The notes below the pieces were generated by a model that ran no database searches, was not told where the DNA came from, and saw only the letters and a program-made list of their open reading frames with translations. The translations under genes and the position numbers were made by a program. Source: Woeseia sp. (GTDB lineage Bacteria; Pseudomonadota; Gammaproteobacteria; Steroidobacterales; UBA11654). Taken from it: a stretch of 64,000 bases of DNA. This document shows, one piece after another, positions 14,010-29,186 of the stretch; positions within the stretch are counted from its first letter, which is position 1; the number at the start of each line of letters is the position of its first letter. The DNA lies in contig BPCL01000003.1 of the NCBI GenBank assembly GCA_019653755.1, forward strand, positions 1 through 64,000, written 5' to 3'.

Positions 14010-14085
14010 AGGCCAGTAGCTCAACTGGTAGAGCGGCGGTCTCCAAAACCGCAGGTTGGGGGTTCAAGTCCCTCCTGGCCTGCCA
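14010..14085 (+). tRNA. tRNA-Trp(CCA)
   Basis: aggccagtagctcaactggtagagcggcggtctccaaaaccgcaggttgggggttcaagtccctcctggcctgcca. Confidence 0.96.
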
Positions 14086-14101
14086 CAAAACGAGAAGAAG
14101 T

Positions 14102-14473
14102 GTGACAGAATTAAGTAATAAAGAAATTAGTTCGACCTTAGACACATTAAAGATGGCATCAGCTGTTGCTATTCTGCTGTCGTCTGTGTTTAGTTTTTAC
14201 TACTTTGCAGAATTATCAGTACTGATAAGGGTACTGGTAGTTATATTTTCTGTGATTTTGTCTTTAATGATATTTTTTAGTACACAGAGAGGAATAATAT
14301 TTTGGGATTTTATTCAAGGTTCTAGAGTAGAAATGAGGAAAGTAGTTTGGCCGACAAAGCAAGAAACTATTCAAACCACACTCACTGTCTTTATGTTTGT
14401 TTTAGTTTTAGGCATCTTTTTTTGGCTGTTAGATTTTTTGCTTCTCTACATTACAACATCAATTACTTCGTAA
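14102..14473 (+). CDS. secE: Preprotein translocase subunit SecE (GTG start)
   Basis: FIQGSRVEMRKVVWPTKQETIQTTLTVFMFVLVLGIFFWLLDFLL. Confidence 0.95.
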   Translation: MTELSNKEISSTLDTLKMASAVAILLSSVFSFYYFAELSVLIRVLVVIFSVILSLMIFFSTQRGIIFWDFIQGSRVEMRKVVWPTKQETIQTTLTVFMFVLVLGIFFWLLDFLLLYITTSITS

Positions 14474-14485
14474 GGCTTATATAAT

Positions 14486-15019
14486 ATGGAACATCAATGG
14501 TATGTGTTACAAGTTTATTCTAACTTTGAAAAGAAAGTTATGACCATGCTTGAAGAGAGGATAAGAGTCTCTGGTCTTGAGAAGGAAATTACTGATGTTG
14601 TCGTTCCTATGGAAGAGGTTGTTGAGTTGAAGGGCGGCGAAAAGAAAACAACGGAAAGAAAATTTTTCCCAGGCTATGTTCTGATAAAAATGATAATGAA
14701 CGATGACACTTGGCATTTTATAAAATCTGTTCCTAATGTTATGGGATTTATTGGTGGCACCAGTGAGAAGCCCAGACCAATTTCAGATAATGAAGCTATG
14801 AATATTTTAAATAGAGCTGAAGATTCTGTAGATATGCCTCGGCCTAAGATCACATATCAACCAGGTGAAGTAGTTAGAGTTATCGACGGTCCTTTTAACG
14901 ATTTTAGTGGTGTTGTTGAGAATGTTAATTATGAAAAAAGCAAACTTAGTGTTGCGGTTCAAATTTTAGGAAGACCAACTCCTGTTGATCTAAATTTTAA
15001 TCAAGTAGAGAAGTCTTAA
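14486..15019 (+). CDS. nusG: Transcription termination/antitermination protein NusG
   Basis: [22 protein letters not shown]...[34 protein letters not shown]...[50 protein letters not shown]. Confidence 0.98.
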   Translation: MEHQWYVLQVYSNFEKKVMTMLEERIRVSGLEKEITDVVVPMEEVVELKGGEKKTTERKFFPGYVLIKMIMNDDTWHFIKSVPNVMGFIGGTSEKPRPISDNEAMNILNRAEDSVDMPRPKITYQPGEVVRVIDGPFNDFSGVVENVNYEKSKLSVAVQILGRPTPVDLNFNQVEKS

Positions 15020-15023
15020 TCTA

Positions 15024-15458
15024 ATGGCAAAAAAAGAAAAAAAAGTTGTAAATATAGTGAAGCTGCAAATCCCAGCTGGTCAAGCCAATCCAAGTCCTCC
15101 AGTTGGACCTGCATTAGGCCAGGCGGGATTAAATATAATGGACTTTTGCAATGCTTTTAACTCAAAAACTGGCGACGCTGAACCAGGTGTTTTGATACCT
15201 GTTGTGATCTCGGTATACAGCGATAAATCGTTTACTTTTGTTACAAAATCACCACCAGCTTCAACACTATTAAGAAAAGCTGCAGGAATTGATAAAGGTA
15301 GCGGAACACCAAATACAGAGAAGGTTGGAAAAGTTACTAGAAAGCAAATTGACGAGATAATAGAGATTAAAAAAGAAGATTTAAATGCATTTGATACTGA
15401 AGCTGCACAAAAAATTATTGAAGGCACTGCCAGGAGCATGGGCCTTGAAGTTGAGTAA
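15024..15458 (+). CDS. rplK: 50S ribosomal protein L11
   Basis: [34 protein letters not shown]. Confidence 0.98.
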   Translation: MAKKEKKVVNIVKLQIPAGQANPSPPVGPALGQAGLNIMDFCNAFNSKTGDAEPGVLIPVVISVYSDKSFTFVTKSPPASTLLRKAAGIDKGSGTPNTEKVGKVTRKQIDEIIEIKKEDLNAFDTEAAQKIIEGTARSMGLEVE

Positions 15459-15474
15459 CATTAATTAAAGTAAA

Positions 15475-16158
15475 ATGACAAAAAGTTCAAAAAGACATAC
15501 AGATAATAAAGACTTGGTTGATGCTGAAAAGAGGTACGATCTGGAAGAAGCTATCACCATACTTAAGGATGCTACAAATGCGAAGTTTGAAGAGAGCATA
15601 GATGTGGCTATTAATCTTGGAATTGATGGGAAATTAAGCGATCAGAATGTTAGAGGTTCAGCAATTCTTCCCAATGGAAGCGGCAAAAATATGAGGATTG
15701 TTGTTTTTGCAGAAGGCGAAGATGCTGATGCAGCTAAGTCAGCTGGAGCAGATGAAGTTGGCATGGATGATTTAGCTGAGAAGATAAAATCAGGATATTC
15801 AGATTTTGAACTTGTAATCTCAACTCCGTCATCAATGAAAATAGTAGGTCAATTAGGACAGATTTTGGGACCAAAAGGTGTGATGCCTAATCCTAAGGAT
15901 GGAACAGTAACTAAGAATATTAAAGATGCTGTTAACAATGCTAAGAAAGGACAAGCAATGTTTAGAAATGATAAAGGCGGGATCATTCATTGCTCTATTG
16001 GTAAACTCAATTTTTCTGAACAGGCTATAAAAGAAAATTTCAGGTCTCTTATTGATGAGATTAAGAAAAATAGACCAGCGTCTGCAAAAGGGGTCTTTAT
16101 TAAGATGATTACGCTAAGTTCGACTATGGGACCTGGCTTGAAACTAAAAGAAAGTTGA
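15475..16158 (+). CDS. rplA: 50S ribosomal protein L1
   Basis: VDVAINLGID..DQNVRGSAILPNGSGK...QLGQILGPKGVMPNPKDGTVT. Confidence 0.98.
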   Translation: MTKSSKRHTDNKDLVDAEKRYDLEEAITILKDATNAKFEESIDVAINLGIDGKLSDQNVRGSAILPNGSGKNMRIVVFAEGEDADAAKSAGADEVGMDDLAEKIKSGYSDFELVISTPSSMKIVGQLGQILGPKGVMPNPKDGTVTKNIKDAVNNAKKGQAMFRNDKGGIIHCSIGKLNFSEQAIKENFRSLIDEIKKNRPASAKGVFIKMITLSSTMGPGLKLKES

Positions 16159-16180
16159 GAAGGAATTAAAGGAATAAGAT

Positions 16181-16711
16181 ATGCCACTCAATATAGAAGC
16201 AAAAAAAGAAGTTGTTAAAGAATTAAATTCTGAAGCTAATAATTCAGTTGCTGGAGCTATTGCAGAGTTTAGTGGATTGAATGTTAAAGACCTAACTCTT
16301 TTGCGCACAAGAGCAAGAGAATCAGATATTTATCTTAAGGTGGTTAAAAATTCTTTATCAAGAAGAGCTTTTGCTGAGACTAATTTTGAATGTTTAGTTG
16401 ATGGTTTAAATGGGCCGATAATTATTGCTTTATCAAAAGAAGATCTAGCTTCACCAGCAAGATTATTTAAAGATTTTGGAAAAGATTATGAACAGCTTAG
16501 AACCGTTGGTTTATCTATCAATGGAGCAGCTTATCCAGCTTCGGATCTAGAAAGAATTGCAAAATTACCTTCTAAGGATGAAGCCTATTCTATGCTCATG
16601 GGCTTAATGAAAGCGCCTATAGAAAAAACAGTAAGATTATTAAATGAAGTACCTACAAAGTTTGTCAGGCTTTCGAATGCTATGAAAGATAAACAAGAAG
16701 AGGTTTCTTAA
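16181..16711 (+). CDS. rplJ: 50S ribosomal protein L10
   Basis: KKEVVKELNSEANNSVAGAIAEFSGLNVKDLTLLRTRARES; operon position. Confidence 0.97.
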   Translation: MPLNIEAKKEVVKELNSEANNSVAGAIAEFSGLNVKDLTLLRTRARESDIYLKVVKNSLSRRAFAETNFECLVDGLNGPIIIALSKEDLASPARLFKDFGKDYEQLRTVGLSINGAAYPASDLERIAKLPSKDEAYSMLMGLMKAPIEKTVRLLNEVPTKFVRLSNAMKDKQEEVS

Positions 16712-16770
16712 AGTTAAATTTTTGTATAAAATTCCCAATCTTTTTTTGGGTCTTGAAGAGGAGATAAAAA

Positions 16771-17169
16771 ATGGCAAAAGCTAGTGTATCAACGAAAGAG
16801 GAAGTCTTAGAGGCAATATCGAAGATGTCTGTAATGGACTTAGTTGAATTAATATCTGAGATGGAAGAAAAATTTGGAGTCACAGCTGCAGCTCCAGTTG
16901 CAGTTGCTGCTGCGCCAGCAGCAGGGGACTCAGAAGATTCGGCTTCAGGCGATGAGCAAACCGAGTTTGAAGTAATTCTTCAGGGTATAGGTGATAATAA
17001 AATTGCAGTAATCAAGGCAGTAAGGTCAATTACTGGTCTAGGCTTAAAGGACGCTAAAGATATTGTTGAAGGTGCGCCAAAGTCTTTAAAGGAATCGGTG
17101 TCAAAAGAAGAAGCAGATGAAATGAAGAATCAGCTAGAAGAAGCTGGCGCTTCAGTTGAGTTAAAATAG
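16771..17169 (+). CDS. rplL: 50S ribosomal protein L7/L12
   Basis: [33 protein letters not shown]...[58 protein letters not shown]. Confidence 0.98.
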   Translation: MAKASVSTKEEVLEAISKMSVMDLVELISEMEEKFGVTAAAPVAVAAAPAAGDSEDSASGDEQTEFEVILQGIGDNKIAVIKAVRSITGLGLKDAKDIVEGAPKSLKESVSKEEADEMKNQLEEAGASVELK

Positions 17170-17213
17170 TTTTTTGTTTCACAACTTGATGCTAAGAGTA
17201 AGTAATACAACTT

Positions 17214-17234
17214 CTCAGTCTTATTAAGACTGAG
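17214..17234 (+). promoter_or_regulatory. Hairpin in the rplL-rpoB intergenic region (candidate attenuator or RNase processing site)
   Basis: Perfect 9-bp stem ctcagtctt-att-aagactgag without a following T-run; same location as the attenuator/RNase III region of E. coli rplL-rpoB. Confidence 0.55.
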
Positions 17235-17259
17235 CAGCTTTATATAGGTATTCAAATAT

Positions 17260-21370
<4,111 letters not shown>

Positions 21371-21381
21371 TTAGGTATTAA

Positions 21382-24300
21382 ATGAAAAATTTATTAAATA
21401 TATTTAACCAAAAATCTATGTCAGAAGATTTTGATCATATAAGAATAGCATTAGCTTCTCCAGATATGATTAGATCATGGTCATATGGTGAAGTTAAAAA
21501 GCCAGAGACAATTAACTATAGGACATTTAGACCTGAAAGAGACGGATTGTTTTGTGCAAAGATTTTTGGCCCAGTTAAGGATTACGAATGCCTGTGTGGT
21601 AAATATAAAAGGTTGAAACATAGAGGCGTAGTTTGTGAAAAGTGTGGTGTAGAAGTCACTATGAGCAAGGTTAGAAGAGAGAGAATGGGTCATCTCGAAT
21701 TAGCTAGTCCTGTAGCACATATTTGGTTTCTTAAGTCATTGCCGTCAAGAATAGGTTTGTTATTAGATATGACTCTACGAGAAATAGAAAGAGTCTTATA
21801 TTTTGAAGCTTATCTCGTTACTGACCCTGGAATGACTGATCTCAAAAGAGGCCAACTTATGTCTGAAGAAGAATATCTTGAGTCACTAGAACAGTATGGC
21901 GATGATTTTTCTGCAGCTATGGGCGCAGAAGCCATCCATGCAATCTTGAAAAAATTAGATTTGAGAAATGCCATGGATCAAATTCAGGAAGATATGGCAT
22001 CTACTGCATCTCAGATTAAGATCAAGCGTTATCAAAAACGTATCAAATTACTTGAGGCACTTATTAATTCAGGTAATAGGCCAGAATGGATGATTCTTCA
22101 AGTTTTACCAATTCTACCTCCAGATCTTAGACCTTTAGTTCCTCTAGATGGAGGACGGTTCGCCACATCAGATTTGAATGATTTATATCGAAGGGTAATT
22201 AATAGAAATAATAGGCTGCAAAGACTACTCGATCTAAATGCACCAGAAATTATTGTTAGAAATGAGAAAAGAATGTTACAAAAATCTGTCGATGCTCTTC
22301 TGGATAATGGAAGGATGGGCCGTGCTGTAACTGGATCGAATAAGCGACCTTTAAAATCCTTAGCAGACATGATTAAAGGAAAACAAGGAAGGTTTAGGCA
22401 GAATCTGTTAGGCAAACGAGTAGATTACTCAGGTAGATCAGTAATTGTAGTCGGACCTACATTAAAACTACATCAGTGTGGCATTCCTAAAAAAATGGCT
22501 CTCGAGTTATTTAAACCATTTGTCTTTAGCAAGTTGATCTATCGAGGTGAAGCGTCAACAATAAAATCAGCTAAAAGGTTAGTGGAACAAGAAGGACCTG
22601 AAATTTGGGACATATTAGATGGGGTCATTAGGCAGCACCCTGTATTATTAAATAGGGCGCCAACACTTCATAGACTAGGTATACAGGCATTTGAGCCTGT
22701 TCTAGTTGAAGGTAAGGCTATACAGCTTCACCCTTTGGTTTGTAAGGCATTTAACGCAGATTTTGATGGAGACCAGATGGCTGTTCATGTACCTCTTTCT
22801 ATTGAGGCACAACTTGAGAGTAGAGCATTGATGATGTCATCTAATAACATATTATCGCCAGCAAATGGCGAACCTATAATTGTTCCATCTCAAGATGTAG
22901 TTTTAGGCCTCTATTATATGACCAGGGAAAAGATTAATGACAAAGGTGAAAATTCAATATTTGCTGATATTACTGAGGTAGAGAGATCTTTCGCAAATAA
23001 CTTTGTTAACTTACACGCCAAAATTAAATTGCGTATCAAGGAATATAAACAAGGATCTGAAGAATTTGAATCAAGCATTATTGACACTACTGTAGGCAGG
23101 GCTTTACTGTCCAAGATACTTCCAAAAGAAATACCGTTTTCGGAAATCAATAAGCCTATGGACAGCAAAGCAATATCTAACCTGATCAACAAATGTTATC
23201 GTGAAGTTGGTTTAAAGCCCGCTGTTATATTTGCAGACAAGCTTATGTATTTGGGTTTTGAATATGCTACAAAATCAGGTGTTTCCATCGCCTTGGATGA
23301 TATGGTTGTACCCGAACAAAAAGAATCAATTTTATCTGAAGCTGAATCCCAAGTTAAAAATATACAGTCTCAATTTACTTCGGGCTTACTAACACAAGGT
23401 GAGAGATACAATAAAGTTGTTGATATATGGTCTAGAACAAATGATCAAGTTGCTAGTGCTATGATGGATAAATTAGGCACAGAGGAAGTTAAGGACTCAG
23501 ATGGTAAAAAACAGAATCAGGATTCATTTAACTCCATTTATATGATGGCAGACTCAGGAGCTCGAGGCTCTGCAGCACAAATCAGACAATTGGCAGGAAT
23601 GAGAGGCTTAATGGCTAAACCTGACGGGTCAATTATTGAAACGCCAATTACAGCTAATTTCAGGGAAGGTTTAAATATACTTCAATACTTTATCTCAACT
23701 CATGGCGCTAGAAAGGGTTTGGCTGATACAGCTTTAAAAACAGCAAATTCTGGATATTTGACGAGAAGGTTAGTGGATGTTTCACAAGATTTAGTAGTAA
23801 CAGAAGAAGATTGTAAGACGAAAAACGGACTGACTCTAACTGCAGTCGTTGAAGGTGGGGAAGTTGTTCAAGATCTTAGTCAGAGAGTATTAGGCAGAGT
23901 TACTGTTGATGCAGTTAAAGACAGAGAAAATAAAAAAGTAATTATTAAAGCTGGGACTTTAATAGACGAAAACAATGTTAAATTAATTGCAGATAATAGC
24001 GTAGATTCAATGACTATAAGAACTCCTGTTATGTGTGATACTACTCACGGTATCTGTGTTCAATGCTATGGAAGAGATCTCGCACGAGGCCATGTAGTAA
24101 ATATAGGCGAGGCAGTGGGTATAATTGCTGCCCAATCAATAGGTGAGCCTGGCACTCAACTTACAATGAGAACATTCCATATTGGTGGTGCTGCTTCTAG
24201 CGCCGCTGCTGTGAATTCTATAGAAGTCTCAAATGATGGTGAAGCATCTCTTTACAATCTTAAAACAATAAAAAATAAGGATAAGAATTTGGTTGCAGTT

Positions 24301-25569
24301 AGCAGATCTGGAGAAATTATTATTTTAGATAAATATGCTAAGGAAAAAGAACGTTATAAGGTTCCATATGGAGCAGTAATTAATATCAAGGATAAACAGA
24401 AAGTTAAATCTGGAGATGTTATTTCTACATGGGATCCTCACACACACCCTATTGTATCTGAAGCAAGTGGAATCATGACTTTTGAAGATTTTATAGATGG
24501 GGTTACAGTTACCGAACAACTAGATGAAGCAACTGGATTGTCAAATATCATAGTAATGGATTATAAGAAACAATCAGGTACCTCATCATCAAGTAGACCA
24601 AAAGCGGCGCTTTTAAATGCTAAAGGAAAACCTGTAATGTTTAAAGGGACTGAAACACCTATAGTTTATACATTTCCACCTGGAGCTATTTTAAGTATTC
24701 AAGATGGACAAAAAATAAATGCCGGAGACGTTATAGCTAGAATACCTCTCGAATCTTCTAAAACCAGCGATATTACAGGAGGATTACCTAGAGTAGCTGA
24801 TCTGTTTGAGGCAAGGAAGCCAAAGGATGCTGCAATATTAGCAAAGTATTCAGGTATAACGAGTTTTGGAAAAGAAACAAAAGGCAAAGTTAGGTTAGTG
24901 ATAACAGATGATGATGGAGAAAGTTTTGAAGAACTAATTCCAAAGACAAGAACACTAAATATTTTTGAAGGTGAGAAAATTCAAAAAGGTGAGATTATTT
25001 CTGACGGCGAACTCAGCTTGCACGATATTTTAGAGGTACAGGGTGTTGAAAGCTTGGCTGAATATCTTGTTAAAGAAGTGCAGGATGTATATAGACTTCA
25101 AGGTGTTCCAATTAATGATAAGCATATAGAAATTATAATTAGGCAAATGATGAGAACATTAGAGATTGAAGAATCAGGAGATACCAATTTGTTAAAAGGC
25201 GAGCTTATTAACAGGTCAGACCTCTTGGAGTTAAATCAAAAGATGCTTAATGAGGAGCTTAAGCCTGCAAAATATAAACCTACAGTAATGGGAATAACAA
25301 AAGCGTCCTTAGCAACAACTTCATTTATATCTGCTGCATCATTTCAAGAAACAACACGAGTTCTTACAGAAGCCGCAGTCAAAGGTTCAATAGATAAATT
25401 AAGAGGCCTCAAAGAAAATGTAGTCGTAGGAAGACTTGTCCCAGCAGGTACAGGATATAACACTGAAGCAGATGCATCTCAAATAGCTGAGGAGGAGTTT
25501 GCAAAGGGATTGAAAGAGTTAGATGAATCTTCAAAAGAAAAAAGTACAGTTGAGGCTGGAAAAGCCTAG
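21382..25569 (+). CDS. rpoC: DNA-directed RNA polymerase subunit beta'
   Basis: [86 protein letters not shown]. Confidence 0.98.
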   Translation: MKNLLNIFNQKSMSEDFDHIRIALASPDMIRSWSYGEVKKPETINYRTFRPERDGLFCAKIFGPVKDYECLCGKYKRLKHRGVVCEKCGVEVTMSKVRRERMGHLELASPVAHIWFLKSLPSRIGLLLDMTLREIERVLYFEAYLVTDPGMTDLKRGQLMSEEEYLESLEQYGDDFSAAMGAEAIHAILKKLDLRNAMDQIQEDMASTASQIKIKRYQKRIKLLEALINSGNRPEWMILQVLPILPPDLRPLVPLDGGRFATSDLNDLYRRVINRNNRLQRLLDLNAPEIIVRNEKRMLQKSVDALLDNGRMGRAVTGSNKRPLKSLADMIKGKQGRFRQNLLGKRVDYSGRSVIVVGPTLKLHQCGIPKKMALELFKPFVFSKLIYRGEASTIKSAKRLVEQEGPEIWDILDGVIRQHPVLLNRAPTLHRLGIQAFEPVLVEGKAIQLHPLVCKAFNADFDGDQMAVHVPLSIEAQLESRALMMSSNNILSPANGEPIIVPSQDVVLGLYYMTREKINDKGENSIFADITEVERSFANNFVNLHAKIKLRIKEYKQGSEEFESSIIDTTVGRALLSKILPKEIPFSEINKPMDSKAISNLINKCYREVGLKPAVIFADKLMYLGFEYATKSGVSIALDDMVVPEQKESILSEAESQVKNIQSQFTSGLLTQGERYNKVVDIWSRTNDQVASAMMDKLGTEEVKDSDGKKQNQDSFNSIYMMADSGARGSAAQIRQLAGMRGLMAKPDGSIIETPITANFREGLNILQYFISTHGARKGLADTALKTANSGYLTRRLVDVSQDLVVTEEDCKTKNGLTLTAVVEGGEVVQDLSQRVLGRVTVDAVKDRENKKVIIKAGTLIDENNVKLIADNSVDSMTIRTPVMCDTTHGICVQCYGRDLARGHVVNIGEAVGIIAAQSIGEPGTQLTMRTFHIGGAASSAAAVNSIEVSNDGEASLYNLKTIKNKDKNLVAVSRSGEIIILDKYAKEKERYKVPYGAVINIKDKQKVKSGDVISTWDPHTHPIVSEASGIMTFEDFIDGVTVTEQLDEATGLSNIIVMDYKKQSGTSSSSRPKAALLNAKGKPVMFKGTETPIVYTFPPGAILSIQDGQKINAGDVIARIPLESSKTSDITGGLPRVADLFEARKPKDAAILAKYSGITSFGKETKGKVRLVITDDDGESFEELIPKTRTLNIFEGEKIQKGEIISDGELSLHDILEVQGVESLAEYLVKEVQDVYRLQGVPINDKHIEIIIRQMMRTLEIEESGDTNLLKGELINRSDLLELNQKMLNEELKPAKYKPTVMGITKASLATTSFISAASFQETTRVLTEAAVKGSIDKLRGLKENVVVGRLVPAGTGYNTEADASQIAEEEFAKGLKELDESSKEKSTVEAGKA

Positions 25570-25645
25570 ATAAATTAATTTAAATTACTTGAACCATTTG
25601 CTAGAGAAGAATAGAATCCCTCAGAATTTATTTTGAAAATTAGTT

Positions 25646-26020
25646 ATGACTACGATAAATCAATTAGTTAGAAAGTCTAGAAAGAGGAAGTTAGTTAAGA
25701 ATAATGTTCCTGCACTAGAGGGCAAGCCTCAAAAGAGGGGGGTTTGTACTCGTGTTTATACCACAACCCCAAAGAAGCCAAATTCTGCTCTTAGAAAAGT
25801 AGCAAGGGTTAGACTTACAAATGGCTATGAGGTTACAAGTTATATAGGTGGTGAAGGACATAATTTGCAAGAACACTCTGTTGTTTTAATTCGTGGCGGG
25901 AGAGTAAAGGATCTTCCGGGAGTTCGATACCATACTATAAGAGGAACATTAGATTGCTCTGGTGTGAATGATAGAAAGCAGGGAAGATCAAAATACGGTG
26001 CCAAGAGGCCAAAAGGTTAA
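25646..26020 (+). CDS. rpsL: 30S ribosomal protein S12
   Basis: [100 protein letters not shown]. Confidence 0.99.
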   Translation: MTTINQLVRKSRKRKLVKNNVPALEGKPQKRGVCTRVYTTTPKKPNSALRKVARVRLTNGYEVTSYIGGEGHNLQEHSVVLIRGGRVKDLPGVRYHTIRGTLDCSGVNDRKQGRSKYGAKRPKG

Positions 26021-26022
26021 TT

Positions 26023-26502
26023 ATGTCTAGACGGAATGCAGCTATAAAAAGATCAATACTTCCAGATCCAAAATTTTCTAGTCGTTTATTGGCAAAATTT
26101 ATCAATATGATAATGAAAGATGGAAAAAAATCGACAGCAGAAACTATTGTTTATGAAGCTTTAGAAACATTAGTAGATAAGCTCGGGAAACCTGCTGATA
26201 AAGCACCTGAGGTATTTGCAGAAGTTTTAGAAAAGGTTAAACCTGTAGTGGAAGTCAGATCCAGAAGAGTTGGTGGTGCCACATACCAAATCCCAGTAGA
26301 AGTTAGGCATGATAGGAGAGAGGCATTAGCTATGCGTTGGTTAATAGAATCTGCAAGGTCAAGGCAAGAGAAGAGCATGAAAATTAAACTAGCAAATGAA
26401 CTTCTTGATGCATCTAATGATAAAGGCAATGCCATCAAGAAAAAAGAAGATACACATAAAATGGCAGAAGCGAATAAAGCTTTCTCTCATTTTCGATGGT
26501 AG
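26023..26502 (+). CDS. rpsG: 30S ribosomal protein S7
   Basis: [27 protein letters not shown]...[32 protein letters not shown]. Confidence 0.98.
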   Translation: MSRRNAAIKRSILPDPKFSSRLLAKFINMIMKDGKKSTAETIVYEALETLVDKLGKPADKAPEVFAEVLEKVKPVVEVRSRRVGGATYQIPVEVRHDRREALAMRWLIESARSRQEKSMKIKLANELLDASNDKGNAIKKKEDTHKMAEANKAFSHFRW

Positions 26503-26533
26503 ATTCCTCAAGTTTTTTTAAGGGATAATCAAA

Positions 26534-28627
26534 ATGTCTAGACAAACACCAATTGAGAGATATAGAAATATAGGAATTATGGCTCATATTGATGCTGGGA
26601 AGACCACTACAACTGAGCGTGTTCTATTCTACACCGGAATATCTCATAAGATAGGAGAAGTCCATGACGGTAATGCAGTTATGGATTGGATGGAGCAAGA
26701 ACAAGAAAGAGGTATTACTATAACATCTGCTGCAACAACATGTTTTTGGCAAGGAATGGATCAACAATTTGATCAACATAGAATAAATATTATAGATACG
26801 CCTGGCCACGTTGATTTTACTATTGAAGTTGAACGATCTCTTAGAGTGCTTGATAGTGCAGTTGCAGTTTTTTGTGCAGTTGGAGGTGTAGAGCCCCAAT
26901 CAGAGACAGTTTGGAGACAAGCAAATAAATACTCTGTTCCTAGATTAGCTTTTGTTAATAAGATGGACAGAGCTGGAGCAGATTTTTTTAGAGTCGTTGA
27001 TCAAGTAAAAGAGCGCCTTGGAGCAAGCGCTGTTCCTATTCAGGTCCCAATTGGCGCAGAAGAAAACTTTAAAGGTGTTATTGATCTTATAAGAATGAAG
27101 GCAATTAATTGGAATGAAGATGACCTAGGCGCAACTTATACCGAAGAGGACATTCCTGAAGAGCTTCTTGAAACTTGCGAAGAACACAGGGAGGCTATGC
27201 TAGAAGCTGCTGCAGAGGCTTCTGAAGAGCTTCTTACCAAGTATTTAGAGGATGGTGACCTCTCAAACGAAGAGATTATTGAAGGCATAAGAATACGTAC
27301 TCTCACTAATGAGATTGTGCCTGTTATATGTGGATCTGCTTTTAAGAATAAAGGCGTACAAGCCATGTTAGATTCTGTTGTACATTTCTTGCCATCACCA
27401 CTGGACAAGCCATCAATCGTAGGTATTGGAGAAGATGGGGCTGATAGAACTAGAGAATCTAATGATGAAGAGAAATTTTCTGCTCTAGCTTTTAAAATTG
27501 CAAATGACCCTTATGTTGGGAACCTTACATTTTTCAGAGTGTATTCCGGCGTCTTGAATTCCGGTGACACTATCTATAACCCATTGAAAAGCCAGAAAGA
27601 AAGAATAGGTCGTATCTTACAAATGCATTCGAATTCGAGAGAAGAAATTAAAGAGGTTCGCGCTGGAGATATTGCTGCGGCAGTTGGTTTAAAGAATGTT
27701 ACTACTGGAGATACTCTTTCAGATATAAAAGATATTATCACCTTAGAGAAGATGGAATTTCCTGATCCGGTTATCTCAGTTGCAGTTGAACCAAAATCTA
27801 CAGAAGATGAATCAAAAATGGGTATAGGACTCCAAAAATTAGCTAAAGAAGATCCTTCATTCCAGGTCAAGACTGATGAAGAATCAGGACAGACAATAAT
27901 TTCAGGAATGGGAGAACTGCATCTAGATATTCTTGTTGATAGGCTATCTAGAGAATTCAATGTTGATGCTAACGTTGGAAGACCACAGGTTGCATATAGG
28001 GAAACAATAAGACAGAGCGTGGAACAGGAAGCTAAATTTGTAAGACAATCTGGAGGAAGGGGTCAATATGGGCATGTTTATATAAAAATGGAACCGCAAG
28101 AGCCAGGTATAGGATATGAATTTGTTAATGACATCACAGGCGGTGCAATACCAAGAGAATTTATTCCAGCAGTTGATAAGGGGATAAAAGAACAAATGTC
28201 TAATGGAGTCATCACAGGTTTTCCTGTGGTAGATGTGAAAGTCACATTATATGATGGCTCATTTCACGATGTAGATTCTAGTGAGGTAGCTTTCAGAGTA
28301 GCCGGATCTATGGCATTTAAACAAGGAGCTCTAAAGGCTAATCCAGTATTATTGGAGCCAGTAATGAAAGTTGAAGTGGTAACGCCTGAAGATTATATGG
28401 GTGATGTGAATGGTGATTTGAATAGAAGACGAGGTATTTTGCAAGGTATGGATGAATCGGCTGCAGGTAAGATTATAAGAGCCGAAGTTCCTTTAGCTGA
28501 AATGTTTGGTTATGCAACTGATCTAAGATCGATGAGCCAAGGAAGAGCTACTTATACCATGGAATTCGAAAAATATAGTGAAGCACCAAAACAACAAGCT
28601 GAAGCTATGTCAATTAATGAAGGATAG
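26534..28627 (+). CDS. fusA: Elongation factor G
   Basis: [64 protein letters not shown]. Confidence 0.98.
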   Translation: MSRQTPIERYRNIGIMAHIDAGKTTTTERVLFYTGISHKIGEVHDGNAVMDWMEQEQERGITITSAATTCFWQGMDQQFDQHRINIIDTPGHVDFTIEVERSLRVLDSAVAVFCAVGGVEPQSETVWRQANKYSVPRLAFVNKMDRAGADFFRVVDQVKERLGASAVPIQVPIGAEENFKGVIDLIRMKAINWNEDDLGATYTEEDIPEELLETCEEHREAMLEAAAEASEELLTKYLEDGDLSNEEIIEGIRIRTLTNEIVPVICGSAFKNKGVQAMLDSVVHFLPSPLDKPSIVGIGEDGADRTRESNDEEKFSALAFKIANDPYVGNLTFFRVYSGVLNSGDTIYNPLKSQKERIGRILQMHSNSREEIKEVRAGDIAAAVGLKNVTTGDTLSDIKDIITLEKMEFPDPVISVAVEPKSTEDESKMGIGLQKLAKEDPSFQVKTDEESGQTIISGMGELHLDILVDRLSREFNVDANVGRPQVAYRETIRQSVEQEAKFVRQSGGRGQYGHVYIKMEPQEPGIGYEFVNDITGGAIPREFIPAVDKGIKEQMSNGVITGFPVVDVKVTLYDGSFHDVDSSEVAFRVAGSMAFKQGALKANPVLLEPVMKVEVVTPEDYMGDVNGDLNRRRGILQGMDESAAGKIIRAEVPLAEMFGYATDLRSMSQGRATYTMEFEKYSEAPKQQAEAMSINEG

Positions 28628-28633
28628 AGGGGA

Positions 28634-28948
28634 ATGGCTAACAATCAAACAATTAGGATAAGGCTTAAATCATTTGATCATAAGCTTATAGATACATCCA
28701 CTCAAGAAATTGTTGAAACAGCTAAAAGAACTGGTTCAACAGTCTCAGGTCCTATACCTCTTCCAACTGCAAGAGAAAGATTCACAGTCCTTATATCACC
28801 TCATGTAAATAAGGATGCTAGAGACCAATACGAACTTACAACTCACAAGAGGGTAATGGATATTCTAAATCCAAGCGACAAAACTGTTGACGCCTTGATG
28901 AAGCTTGAATTACCAGCTGGCGTAGATGTTCAAATTAAATTGAACTGA
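28634..28948 (+). CDS. rpsJ: 30S ribosomal protein S10
   Basis: [67 protein letters not shown]. Confidence 0.98.
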   Translation: MANNQTIRIRLKSFDHKLIDTSTQEIVETAKRTGSTVSGPIPLPTARERFTVLISPHVNKDARDQYELTTHKRVMDILNPSDKTVDALMKLELPAGVDVQIKLN

Positions 28949-28967
28949 AGTTCAAAATTGATATAAT
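28940..28967 (+). promoter_or_regulatory. Predicted sigma70-type promoter overlapping the rpsJ stop codon, driving rplC onward
   Basis: TTGAAC (28940-28945), 16-nt spacer, TATAAT (28962-28967); the -35 is one arm of a perfect inverted repeat TTGAAC-tgaa-GTTCAA. Confidence 0.6.
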
Positions 28968-28971
28968 TCCA

Positions 28972-29048
28972 CGACACTTTTGGGGCTAGGCATTTTATGC
29001 TAATAAATAGCCTTTCTTTATGGGGATTAGAGAGATACAAAGGTGTTG
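28972..29048 (+). ncRNA. Predicted structured 5' leader (three-way junction) upstream of rplC
   Basis: P1 cgacacttttg (28972-28982)/caaaggtgttg (29038-29048), 11 bp; P2 gggcta (28983-28988)/tagcct (29008-29013) with nested gcat-ttt-atgc; P3 tttcttta (29013-29020)/ttagagaga region (29028-29035), 8 bp with GU pairs and loop TGGGGAT. P2 and P3 can compete for one nucleotide (29013). Confidence 0.6.
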
Positions 29049-29186
29049 AGTAAGTAGAATTAATAAATTTATACGTTATTGTCATAAATACCCTATAAAT
29101 CAATAACTTATTATTTTCTACTGCTAAAAAAGAGTTAATGAAAAGTATAAATATAAAAAGTTTAAATTATTTTTTAGGATCATTGA

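Noticed and set aside
16734-16750. cccaa/ttggg hairpin between rplJ and rplL
   Set aside because: Only 5 bp and lacks a downstream T-tract; too weak to call an attenuator.
25570-25645. Direct rpoC-rpsL linkage as novel
   Set aside because: The fused rpoBC-str-S10-spc-alpha arrangement is common in many bacteria and probably ancestral.
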